From NCBI GenBank assembly GCA_016790705.1, contig JAEUOT010000011.1, forward strand, positions 1-64,000: DNA of 64,000 nucleotides, read 5' to 3'. Every line of letters starts with the position of its first letter. Position 1 is the stretch's first letter. Positions 19,059-26,195 of the stretch are shown in pieces. The notes below the pieces were generated by a model, which made no database searches, was not told the DNA's origin, and was given only the letters and a program-made list of their open reading frames with translations. Source of the DNA: Hydrogenophaga sp. (lineage in GTDB: Bacteria > Pseudomonadota > Gammaproteobacteria > Burkholderiales > Burkholderiaceae_C). Both the position numbers and the translations under genes were made by a program.

Positions 19059-20155
19059 AGACTTCCGCCGCGATCCGCCGGGCCAGCCAGCAGGCGCGCA
19101 ATGCGATGCGCGAGCTGGACGCGGCCGGCGTGGCTGAGCTGCTGCAGACCTACGGGGATGCGGCCGACCAGGTGCGCGCGGCCATTGCGGGCCGGCTGGA
19201 CGGGTCCAACATGGTGCCGCGCGAGCAGCTGCAGGCGCTGTTGCGGCAGATCGAGGACATCGTGGCTGCGCTGGGCCAGCAGTACCTGGAGCTACTGACG
19301 AACTACCTCGGCCAGGCGGCGACTCTGGGGGTGCGTCCTTACACCGCCCAGGGGGTTGCCGCTGTGGGTGGCTCTGGATCCGCGCAGGCGGTGCTGGACA
19401 GCGCGGCGGCGATGCGGGTGAGCGAGGGCGCGGTACGGTACGTTCAGTCGTTCACCGCGGCCGATGGCCTGCAGCTGAGCGACCGGCTGTGGCGGCTGGA
19501 CCAGGGCGCCAAGGAGGTGCTGCAGCGCGCGATCGGGAACGCGGTGGTGCAGGGCTGGAGCGCGAGCCGGGCGGCGGCTGAGCTGGCCTACGCTGGCCAG
19601 CCGATGCCGCCGGGGGTGGCGATGCAGCTGACCAAGGCCCGGGGGCCGGCGCTGGCCAAGCTGGGGGACTTGCTGAACTCGGGGGACGGGGCGGAGGTCT
19701 GGAAGGCGGATCGGGTGTTCCGAACGGAAATCAACCGGGCGCACGGCGAGGCATACATGGCCAGCGCGGAGCAGACGCCGGGCTTTGCCGGCTTCAAGTT
19801 CCTGCTGAGCCCGGCGCACCCGGAGCCGGATATCTGCGATCTGCTGGCCAGCCAGAACCTGCACGGGCTCGGGCCAGGGGTGTACCCGACGCGCGAGGCC
19901 ACGCCCTGGCCAGCGCACCCGAACACGCTCAGCTTCGTGCAGATCGTGTTCCAGGACGAAATCACGGACGCAGACCGTGCGGGCAAGGAGACGGAGCTGC
20001 AGGCGCTGCAGCGGCTGTCGCCGGAGATTCGGGCCGGTGTGCTGGGGGTGGCCAAGGCGGAGTACTTCGATGCTGGTTTGCTGCGCTCGAAGGGGATGAT
20101 CCGGGCGCCGCTGAAGGCGGTGACGGAGCGGCTGACGCGGCAGGGGGTGATCTGA
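19055..20155 (+). CDS. Head morphogenesis protein (Mu gpF / SPP1 gp7-like)
   Basis: 366 aa. Helical N-terminus and a C-terminal domain with the Mu gpF-like pattern: RTEINRAHGEAYMAS, then SPAHPEPDICDLLA and PWPAHPNTLS. Such minor head proteins sit next to the portal and often accompany injected DNA. ATGA overlap with the preceding gene, TGATG with the following. Confidence 0.75.
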   Translation: MKTSAAIRRASQQARNAMRELDAAGVAELLQTYGDAADQVRAAIAGRLDGSNMVPREQLQALLRQIEDIVAALGQQYLELLTNYLGQAATLGVRPYTAQGVAAVGGSGSAQAVLDSAAAMRVSEGAVRYVQSFTAADGLQLSDRLWRLDQGAKEVLQRAIGNAVVQGWSASRAAAELAYAGQPMPPGVAMQLTKARGPALAKLGDLLNSGDGAEVWKADRVFRTEINRAHGEAYMASAEQTPGFAGFKFLLSPAHPEPDICDLLASQNLHGLGPGVYPTREATPWPAHPNTLSFVQIVFQDEITDADRAGKETELQALQRLSPEIRAGVLGVAKAEYFDAGLLRSKGMIRAPLKAVTERLTRQGVI

Positions 20156-20496
20156 TGGACTTCATGGAGCTGCTGCAGCAGTACAAGGACAACCCCAGGC
20201 GCGAGAGCGCGGCGATGCTGCTGGACTACCCGGCGCTGTTGACCTACTGCGTGATCTGGAAACAGGTGGAGGTGCGCCGGCTCACGGAATACCCGACTGA
20301 GTTGAGCTGGGCGGGCCTGTGGGAGTGCGTGTTTGTGGACGTGGAGAAGATCGCCTTGCTGGCCGATGACGAGGAGGTCAAGGCCCGCAAGATGGTGGAG
20401 CGGCTGAAGGGGCTGCGCCTGGTGTACCCGGATGGGACGGTGATGCGCCTGGCAGAACAGGTGATCGCCAAGAAGCTGACCGATGCGCTGGCCTGA
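20155..20496 (+). CDS. Phage protein of unknown function
   Basis: 113 aa, last gene of the head-operon overlap chain. Helical, charged, with no recognised motif (AGLWECVFVDVEKIALLADDEEVKARK). A gap of about 60 bp follows. Confidence 0.6.
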   Translation: MDFMELLQQYKDNPRRESAAMLLDYPALLTYCVIWKQVEVRRLTEYPTELSWAGLWECVFVDVEKIALLADDEEVKARKMVERLKGLRLVYPDGTVMRLAEQVIAKKLTDALA

Positions 20497-20557
20497 TTCG
20501 CATCAATATTTGCAACCGTTAACCCGCGTCCGTTGACGCAGAAAGGAGGTGAGAAAT

Positions 20558-20701
20558 ATGGCAACACGTCTTCGCCGTGGTCGCGCAAGCGGCCGCCCGA
20601 CCCGTGCTCAGTACAACCGGGCTTCCCCGGCTGTGAAGAGCATGTACAAGGACTTCACGCGCGCTGCCGGTGTGTCCGGCGGTCGTTCGTCCGGTTCGTG
20701 A
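20558..20701 (+). CDS. Very basic 47-residue protein with a perfect Shine-Dalgarno
   Basis: MATRLRRGRASGRPTRAQYN begins a 47-aa peptide that is about one quarter Arg/Lys with almost no acidic residues. AAAGGAGGTGA, the full complement of the 16S 3' end, lies five to seven bases before the ATG, the strongest ribosome site in the prophage. A terminator follows directly. Possible DNA-condensing or nucleic-acid-binding role; function inferred only from charge. Absent from standard long-gene predictions. Confidence 0.7.
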   Translation: MATRLRRGRASGRPTRAQYNRASPAVKSMYKDFTRAAGVSGGRSSGS

Positions 20702-20720
20702 TCCCCTGTCGGGAGGGGTG

Positions 20721-20746
20721 AAAAGGGCCAGAAATGGCCCTTTTTT
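20721..20746 (+). terminator. Intrinsic terminator closing the first head operon
   Basis: Stem AAAAGGGCCA / TGGCCCTTTT with a four-base GAAA loop and six T. Separates the packaging/portal operon from the nucleic-acid module. Confidence 0.85.
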
Positions 20747-20758
20747 GCCGCCTCGTAA

Positions 20759-20854
20759 GCATCAAATAATGATGCTATAATGTGGCATCCAAGGGGGAAA
20801 ACCCCTTGTTTCCCCGCTCCTCGGGGGCTTGCTGAGGACTTTTGGAGAACTGCG
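20759..20854 (+). promoter_or_regulatory. Promoter plus two-hairpin leader, copy A
   Basis: Extended -10 promoter TGCTATAAT (20773-20781) inside a palindrome (GCATCA/TGATGC, 20759-20775). The predicted 5' leader forms hairpin 1 (AAGGGG-GAAAA-CCCCTT) and hairpin 2 (CCCCG-CTCCT-CGGGG), then GGAGAAC before the start codon. Thirty bases around the promoter are identical to copy B at 22826-22855, while hairpin 1 has a different sequence in copy B but still pairs. Confidence 0.75.
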
Positions 20855-20950
20855 ATGACGCAATGGAGCGCGCCCCGCGTGGCGGTGGCATTTGCTGAGC
20901 TGGCCGGCCTGGTGGCCGTGGTGCTGGATTCGATGGTGTGGAGGGTCTGA
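20855..20950 (+). CDS. 31-residue small peptide
   Basis: First coding sequence after promoter copy A, with GGAGA upstream and three bases before the methyltransferase start. Sequence starts MTQWSAPRVAVAFAELAGLV and is hydrophobic in its second half, possibly one short membrane helix. It may be a leader peptide or a small membrane protein. Function unknown. Confidence 0.5.
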   Translation: MTQWSAPRVAVAFAELAGLVAVVLDSMVWRV

Positions 20951-20953
20951 GCC

Positions 20954-22813
20954 ATGAGCGAAGACCTGATGCATGCGGACGAGCTGGAGGTGGTGAACGA
21001 TGAGCCGTTCTTTGCCCCGGCCAGCGCGGACATGGTGGACGGCCTGCTGGGTGAGTACCGGGCGATGCGTGCCAAGGTGGAGCGAGTGGCTGCGGTGATG
21101 AACGGCCCGGACCTGGCCGGGGCGCTGCACTACTTCGCGGAATACGCAGGGCGCAATGACCGGCACCTGTCGTCGCACACTGTGGAAAAGCTGTTTGACC
21201 TCGATGGCGCGATCGCGCACCTGAACGCGGCGTTTTGGTCGAAGGCGATGCACCTGACGGATGTGCTTGACGTCATGCCGCAGGCACGGCGCGATGCCTG
21301 GCACAAACAGATCCAGAACCCGCTGGGCGAGAAGAAGGACCGTTACAGCGCGGAGTGGATCGTGGAGCCGATCCCGGAGTTCAACGAGGACAACGTGCGT
21401 TCGACGCTGACGGCGCTGCTGACGCAGCGGGAGACGTTCTTTGCTGAGCGGGTGGACGGCATTTTTCGCAGCCTGTCGAAGACGCACGTGACGAACGCGC
21501 CGGAGGGGTTTAACCGCCGGATGATCATTGCGAACTGCGTGGACCAGTGGGGCTATGTGGGGCACAGCCGAGTGGGCGTGATCAACGATCTGCGCTGCGT
21601 GATTGCTCGGTTCATGGGGCGAGAGGAACCGAAGTACGACGCGACTGGCGGGGTGGTTCGGTATGCCAGGGAGCGCCGCGGCGAGTGGATCAGCGTGGAC
21701 GGTGGGGCGATCCGCATCCGTTGCTACCTGGTGGGCACGGCGCACCTGGAGGTGCACCCGGACATGGCGTGGCGTCTGAACTGCGTGTTGGCCCAGCTGT
21801 ACCCGCTGGCGATCCCGTCACAGTTCCGCGAGCGGCCGAAGAAGCGGCTGAAGGCGTTTCAGATGATCGGGCGACCACTGCCGTTTGCGGTGCTGGCGCG
21901 GCTGGGAGCGCTGGAGCAGGCTTGGGACTTGAAGCCGAACGCGGGGTTTCGCGAGAACAACCGCGTGACTGTGCCGGGGTGCTACGACTTTCGGTATGGC
22001 GAACGTGAGGCCAGCGAGCAGGTAAGGGCCGAGACGGGGCGGGTGCTGGCTGCCCTGGGCGGCACGCCGGTGAGTGAAAGACGGTGGGCGTTCGACTACA
22101 ACCCGCTGGAGGTGATCAAAGAGATTGTGGCGAGCGGGTGTGTGCCGGACCAGAAAGCGCACCAGTTCTACCCGACGCCCGAGAAGCTGGCGCGGATTGC
22201 GGTGGACCTGGCGGAAGTGAAGGATGGCCACGCGGTGCTGGAGCCGAGCGCCGGCATTGGCGGGCTTGCTGACCTGCTGCCGGCCGACCGCACAACGTGC
22301 GTCGAGATAAGCCCGCTGCACTGCAAGGTGCTGGAGGCGAAGGGCTACATGGTGAGGAACTTCGATTTCCTGGCATGGACAGACGCCACTGTGGCGCGGT
22401 TTGACCGCATCGTGATGAACCCGCCTTTCAGTGATGGCCGGTGGCAGGCACACACGGAGCACGCGGCCGGGATGCTCACGCCCGGCGGGCGGCTGGTGGC
22501 GATCTTGCCGGCGAGCGCGAAAAACCGGATGAGCCTGACGGGCCTGGATTGCCAGTGGCATGGCCCCTATGACAACGAGTTTGCCGGCACGAGCGTTTCG
22601 GTGGTCATCCTGGTGGCTGTTGGTGCCAAGGTGGCCCCGAAGCCGGCCCAGGCTTCCCCCAGGGATGAGCCGGCCCCGGCCCCGGTGAAGGCATCCGGCA
22701 GCACCAGGAAGGCCCCCAGGGCTGCCCAGGTGGCCCCGGATGGCCCCCAGGATGAGCCCGAAGCCCTGCAGGACCTGGAGCCGGCCGGGGAGGGGCAAAA
22801 CTGCCTTTTCTGA
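20954..22813 (+). CDS. DUF4942 / class I SAM-dependent DNA methyltransferase with C-terminal clamp-binding-like motif
   Basis: 619 aa. The N-terminal half matches the DUF4942 style found in phage methylases (FFAERVDGIFRSLS..HVTN; GFNRRMI). The C-terminal half is a methyltransferase: HQFYPTPEKLA (about 402-412), VLEPSAGIGGLADLL as motif I, and the catalytic IVMNPPFS at about 487-494, typical of N6-adenine enzymes. A Pro/Ala/Lys-rich linker follows, and the protein ends GQNCLF, resembling the clamp-binding consensus Qxx(L/M)F. It is driven by promoter copy A, and the next gene is a sliding clamp. Confidence 0.8.
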   Translation: MSEDLMHADELEVVNDEPFFAPASADMVDGLLGEYRAMRAKVERVAAVMNGPDLAGALHYFAEYAGRNDRHLSSHTVEKLFDLDGAIAHLNAAFWSKAMHLTDVLDVMPQARRDAWHKQIQNPLGEKKDRYSAEWIVEPIPEFNEDNVRSTLTALLTQRETFFAERVDGIFRSLSKTHVTNAPEGFNRRMIIANCVDQWGYVGHSRVGVINDLRCVIARFMGREEPKYDATGGVVRYARERRGEWISVDGGAIRIRCYLVGTAHLEVHPDMAWRLNCVLAQLYPLAIPSQFRERPKKRLKAFQMIGRPLPFAVLARLGALEQAWDLKPNAGFRENNRVTVPGCYDFRYGEREASEQVRAETGRVLAALGGTPVSERRWAFDYNPLEVIKEIVASGCVPDQKAHQFYPTPEKLARIAVDLAEVKDGHAVLEPSAGIGGLADLLPADRTTCVEISPLHCKVLEAKGYMVRNFDFLAWTDATVARFDRIVMNPPFSDGRWQAHTEHAAGMLTPGGRLVAILPASAKNRMSLTGLDCQWHGPYDNEFAGTSVSVVILVAVGAKVAPKPAQASPRDEPAPAPVKASGSTRKAPRAAQVAPDGPQDEPEALQDLEPAGEGQNCLF

Positions 22814-22825
22814 GGCATCACAGAA

Positions 22826-22916
22826 TCAAATAATGATGCTATAATGTGGCATCCGGCCCGGTGTGGCCGGTCCCCGCTCCTCGGGGGTTTGCAGAGGACT
22901 TTTTGGAGAACTTGAC
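22826..22916 (+). promoter_or_regulatory. Promoter plus two-hairpin leader, copy B
   Basis: The same 30-base promoter core (TGCTATAAT at 22838-22846) as copy A. Hairpin 1 here is CCGGCC-CGGTGT-GGCCGG, a different sequence from copy A but still paired, and hairpin 2 is again CCCCG-CTCCT-CGGGG. GGAGAAC precedes the clamp gene. Confidence 0.75.
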
Positions 22917-24431
22917 ATGATCGACCTGAAAACCATTCTGAAGCTTGCCGCCAAGCCGAGCAGCGTGGAAGCGACGCGCTGCGTGGTGTTCACGGGCAAG
23001 AGCGCGATGACGATGAATGGGATGGACTGGATTGCGGGCGTGCCGTGCGAGCAGCCGGCGCTGACGAAGCCGGTGGTGGTGCCGATTGCCGCGATCCAGA
23101 AACACCTGTCCAAGAGTCGCCACCTGTTGGTGACGCCGGACGGGCTGACGAACGGGAGCAACATCACGACGGCGTTTGAGTTCGGCAAGCACGACTATGC
23201 GGGCATGCTGGACCACATGCCGAAGATGCCCGAGACGAAGCCGGTGCAGTTCGAGCTGGACCTGGACGCGCTGGACCGGGTGCAGGTGGTGGCGGGGCGG
23301 CAGGATATCCGCTACTACCTGAACGGGGTTCTGTTCGACCTGACGCATGGGGCGCTGGTGGCCACCGATGGCCACCGGATGCATCTGTACCTGAACCGGG
23401 TTCCCCAGGCGTTTGACCGAGGCATCAAGGATGGGAAGCCGACGAAGCCCGAGGTGTCGGTGATCTGCCCGAACGCGCCGCTGGATTTCATCGTCAACAG
23501 CGCGCAGGAGCGGGCACAGGTGATGCTGTGGGATGCGGACAAGGAGCAGCAGGGGTGCATCCTGATCAACGCGGGCGATGCGTTTGTGTGGGTGCGCAAC
23601 CCGATCAAAGGCAAGTTCCCCGACTGGCAGCGCGTGCTGCCGGCCCTGGCGCAGCGGCCGGTGTGGGCCGAGCTGGACCCGGTGCAGGTGGCGGACGCGG
23701 CTGCCGGCTTGGCCGGGGTCTACAAGGCCGCAGGCTCGAAGCAGGGCGCGGCCCAGCTGAACCTCGGGGCCCACGCGCTGATCGCCAACACGAAGGAACG
23801 CGACCGTATCCCCCTGGTGGTGAACCTGCACACCGATGTGCCGGGCTTTGACCTGACGAAGCTGGCCGGGGCCATGCATGCGACGTTCTATGCCGGGTAT
23901 CTGCAGGACGTGGCGGACTGCGTGACGGCGAAGGCGCAGTGGCGCCTGTCGGCTGAGAAGCCCTGGAATGATTCGCTGCTGGTGACAGACGGTGATTTCC
24001 GGGGCGTGGTGATGCCGATGCGCGATATCGACAACCTGGCCCCGGAAACCGCCCAGGCTGCCCCGGTGGCTGCTGAGCCCGTGCCGGCCGTCGAATCGGC
24101 CCAGGAAGCCCCCCAGTGGCTGCCGGCCCCGGTCAAGGCTCCCCGACTGGCCAAAAAGGCCCGGAAACCGGCCCAGGAGGCCCCCCAGGCTGCCCCGGTG
24201 GCTGCTGAGCCCGTGCCGGCCGTCGAATCGGCCCAGGAAGCCCCGGAAGCTGCCCAGGCTGCCGAGGCCCCGGAACCGGTGCCAGATGCCCCCCAGGTGG
24301 CCGAATCCGAGCCCGTGCCGGCTGCTGTGGCTGCTGTGGCTGCCCAGCTGGTGCAGGGGGCCCAGGAGACTGCCAAAAAGGCCCCCAGGAAGCCCCGCAA
24401 GGCCCCCCAGGCTGCCCCGGTGGCTGCCTGA
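22917..24431 (+). CDS. Phage-encoded DNA sliding clamp (DnaN/beta-like) with a long C-terminal tail
   Basis: 504 aa. Segments closely match the bacterial beta clamp: QDIRYYLNGVLFD (about 128-140; E. coli has QDVRYYLNGMLFE), VATDGHR (about 148-154), GKFPDWQRVLP (about 231-241; E. coli GRFPDYRRVLP) and VVMPMR (about 364-369), which is the very C-terminus in E. coli DnaN. The first ~370 residues therefore span three clamp domains. A ~130-residue Ala/Pro/Glu/Lys tail follows, with an exact 61-bp internal repeat. The clamp would tether polymerase or partner proteins to DNA. No phage DNA polymerase is seen, so it may recruit host Pol III or the neighbouring methyltransferase. Confidence 0.85.
   Translation: MIDLKTILKLAAKPSSVEATRCVVFTGKSAMTMNGMDWIAGVPCEQPALTKPVVVPIAAIQKHLSKSRHLLVTPDGLTNGSNITTAFEFGKHDYAGMLDHMPKMPETKPVQFELDLDALDRVQVVAGRQDIRYYLNGVLFDLTHGALVATDGHRMHLYLNRVPQAFDRGIKDGKPTKPEVSVICPNAPLDFIVNSAQERAQVMLWDADKEQQGCILINAGDAFVWVRNPIKGKFPDWQRVLPALAQRPVWAELDPVQVADAAAGLAGVYKAAGSKQGAAQLNLGAHALIANTKERDRIPLVVNLHTDVPGFDLTKLAGAMHATFYAGYLQDVADCVTAKAQWRLSAEKPWNDSLLVTDGDFRGVVMPMRDIDNLAPETAQAAPVAAEPVPAVESAQEAPQWLPAPVKAPRLAKKARKPAQEAPQAAPVAAEPVPAVESAQEAPEAAQAAEAPEPVPDAPQVAESEPVPAAVAAVAAQLVQGAQETAKKAPRKPRKAPQAAPVAA
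24052..24244 (+). repeat. 61-bp direct repeat inside the clamp tail
   Basis: Bases 24052-24112 recur exactly at 24184-24244, 132 bases apart and in frame. They encode repeated Ala/Pro-rich linker (AAPVAAEPVPAVESAQEAP). The tail has grown by tandem-type duplication. Confidence 0.85.
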
Positions 24432-24457
24432 CCTGACTAGCCCCCCTGCAACCCCAA

Positions 24458-24482
24458 CCCGGCCCCCTGGCCGGGTTTTTTT
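24458..24482 (+). terminator. Intrinsic terminator after the clamp gene
   Basis: Stem CCCGGCC / GGCCGGG with a four-base loop and seven T. Confidence 0.88.
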
Positions 24483-24494
24483 GAGGCTTGAAAG

Positions 24495-24725
24495 ATGAAT
24501 GCAACAAGAAGGAAAGCACTCCGGGAAATCCTGGATCAAGTCGTCGGGCTCCGCTCTCGCCTGGAGGTTGTGCGAGACGAGGAGCAGGATGCGTTTGACA
24601 ACATGCCAGAGAGCCTGCAGTCGAGCGAAGGAGGGCAGAAGATCGAGGCGTCTTTGGAGCGACTAGACGATGCCTTGTCCACGTTCGAGGAACTTGAATC
24701 GTCACTAGATGACGCGGCGGCTTGA
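24495..24725 (+). CDS. Small acidic coiled-coil phage protein
   Basis: 76 aa, strongly acidic, helical throughout with heptad-like leucines (ALREILDQVVGLRSRLEVV; ASLERLDDALSTFEELES). It contains the AFDNMPESLQ segment found in many short phage proteins of unknown function. It starts just after the clamp terminator with a weak ribosome site. Function unknown. Confidence 0.65.
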   Translation: MNATRRKALREILDQVVGLRSRLEVVRDEEQDAFDNMPESLQSSEGGQKIEASLERLDDALSTFEELESSLDDAAA

Positions 24726-24735
24726 ACTGCTGCGC

Positions 24736-24758
24736 AATCAAAAAGTGAGGCTATCATG
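24736..24758 (+). promoter_or_regulatory. Degenerate third copy of the promoter core
   Basis: Nineteen of 23 bases match the promoter core of copies A and B, with TATCAT (24752-24757) in place of TATAAT. The two-hairpin leader is absent. A start 7-8 bases downstream falls next to the ATG at 24765, so the gene after it may be translated from a leaderless mRNA. Confidence 0.5.
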
Positions 24759-24764
24759 CACGGC

Positions 24765-25025
24765 ATGGCGAACCCGAAACTAGAAAAATCCCTGCGCCTG
24801 CTGGTGGCGATCGAGCGCAACCCGCAGTCAAGCGTGGCCCTGGCTGAGACGCTGGGCGTGAGCCGGCCGACTGTGGTGCGCCTGGTGGAAGAGCTGCGCG
24901 AGCTGGGGTGCCAGATCGTGGCTGTGCGCGATGGCATGGAGTGGTTCTACGAGCTGCACGATTGGGGCGTGTTCGCACCGGCCCGGGTGCGCAAGCTGCT
25001 GACCTCGAAGGAGCCTGCATGGTGA
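24765..25025 (+). CDS. Winged helix-turn-helix DNA-binding protein
   Basis: 86 aa from the ATG at 24765. Helix-turn-helix at about residues 24-46 (SVALAETLGVSRPTVVRLVEEL) and a wing-like C-terminus (QIVAVRDGMEWFYELHDWGVF). The earlier ATG at 24756 overlaps the -10 element and is unlikely to be transcribed. It overlaps the PP-loop gene by seven bases. Possible local regulator; its targets may be the duplicated promoters. Confidence 0.7.
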   Translation: MANPKLEKSLRLLVAIERNPQSSVALAETLGVSRPTVVRLVEELRELGCQIVAVRDGMEWFYELHDWGVFAPARVRKLLTSKEPAW

Positions 25026-25741
25026 ACCGAGTGTGTGAAGTGGTGCGCGAGGCGATAGGGCACGACAAGGCCCTTTTGTCGTTCAGTCTCGGGAAGGACA
25101 GCTGGGCTGCCTGGCTGAGCGCGCGGGACTACTTCGACTTCACGCCGTACTACCTGTACCTGGTGCCGGGCCTTGAGTTCGTTCAGGACTACATCGGCTA
25201 CGCGGAGCAGAAGCTGGGCAAGCGGATCGTGCAGTTACCGCATCCGGCCTTCTATCGGTGGATCAACCACGCCACGTACCAGCCGCCGGAGCGGCTGCGC
25301 ACGATCTTCGCCATCGACTGGCCAGCGTTCGACTACGAGGACATGCGGGCGGCTGTGATCGAGGACATGAAGCTGCCGGAGGATGTGTGGACGGCGACGG
25401 GTGTGCGCGCGGCCGACAGCCCGATGCGGCGGGCCTCGCTGATCAAGAACCAGGGGGTCAACGCGAAGCGGAAGTACTTCTATCCCTGCTGGGACTGGAA
25501 CAAGGAGCGGCTGCTGGCCGAGCTGGTGGCCAACGACATTCGGCTGCCGGTGGATTACAAGGTGTTCGGCCGGTCGTTCGACGGGCTGGACTTGCGCTTC
25601 CTGATCAAGATCAGGGAGCATTTCCCGAGGGACTATCGGACCATCCTGGACTGGTTCCCTCTGGTGGACATGGAGATTGCACGCTATGAGTTCGCGCAAA
25701 GGGCAGGGCAAGCACGGATCGCTGGACAGCGCAGGGCTTGA
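25019..25741 (+). CDS. PP-loop (PAPS reductase/DndC-like) phage protein
   Basis: 240 aa. The adenylation PP-loop LLSFSLGKDS at about residues 18-27 is followed by a Rossmann-like ATP pyrophosphatase fold (YYLYLVPGLEFVQDYI). The ECGLH cysteine of true PAPS reductases, present in the host CysH at 63.8 kb, is missing, so sulfonucleotide reduction is unlikely. Such phage proteins are suspected of nucleic acid modification, but no activity is established. The start overlaps the preceding winged-helix gene; the 3' end overlaps the next gene by 56 bases. Confidence 0.75.
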   Translation: MVNRVCEVVREAIGHDKALLSFSLGKDSWAAWLSARDYFDFTPYYLYLVPGLEFVQDYIGYAEQKLGKRIVQLPHPAFYRWINHATYQPPERLRTIFAIDWPAFDYEDMRAAVIEDMKLPEDVWTATGVRAADSPMRRASLIKNQGVNAKRKYFYPCWDWNKERLLAELVANDIRLPVDYKVFGRSFDGLDLRFLIKIREHFPRDYRTILDWFPLVDMEIARYEFAQRAGQARIAGQRRA

Positions 25742-26195
25742 TGACCTGGCCGGGCTGGATGGCCTGGGTGATGACGGTGACGGGCTCGGTGGTCTGGATG
25801 CGCTGGGCGCTCTGGAGGACCTGGAGGCCGGTGCATCGCAGAAGAACCCGGACGATCCGATCCCGGAGCTGGACTACGAGAACATGACGAACGAGGAGGT
25901 GGCCGTCGCTGAAACCAGCGCGGTGCTTGCCGCGTTCAAGGCGCGGGCGAAGGCAGAGCAGGAACGGTTCACGCTGGCCACGGACAGCGAGTATTGGGTG
26001 GCGGTGTGCTTCCAGACGCGGGAGCAGAAGGAGCACTTCCTGGAAGTGACAAAGCTGCTGAAGGCGGGGGATAAGTACATTGACGGTGCGTTGGTGGCCA
26101 AGGTGCTGGGGATCACGCTGCCGCCGGCTGAGGTGCCCTACAACGTGAGCACGAAGGTGGACGCAAAGTACGCGGCGCTGGTGAAGGACTTGTGA
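25686..26195 (+). CDS. Phage protein with Gly/Leu/Asp-rich N-terminus, overlapping the PP-loop gene
   Basis: 169 aa. The N-terminal 50 residues are a repetitive Gly-Leu-Asp stretch (GLDDLAGLDGLGDDGDGLGG) encoded partly inside the end of the PP-loop gene in another frame; the C-terminal 100 residues look like a folded domain (DSEYWVAVCFQTREQKEHFLEV). The overlap suggests co-expression with the PP-loop protein as a partner. Function unknown. Confidence 0.65.
   Translation: MSSRKGQGKHGSLDSAGLDDLAGLDGLGDDGDGLGGLDALGALEDLEAGASQKNPDDPIPELDYENMTNEEVAVAETSAVLAAFKARAKAEQERFTLATDSEYWVAVCFQTREQKEHFLEVTKLLKAGDKYIDGALVAKVLGITLPPAEVPYNVSTKVDAKYAALVKDL

Noticed and set aside
24052-24244. Repeated 61-mer considered as a CRISPR or mobile-element signature
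   Set aside because: Only two copies, in frame inside a low-complexity coding tail; it is an internal gene duplication.
24756-24764. Earlier ATG of the winged-helix gene
   Set aside because: It overlaps the -10 element of its own promoter, so it is probably not in the transcript.
25019-25741. Phage PAPS reductase as an active sulfur assimilation enzyme
   Set aside because: The catalytic ECGLH cysteine found in the host CysH at the window end is missing; only the PP-loop fold is supported.
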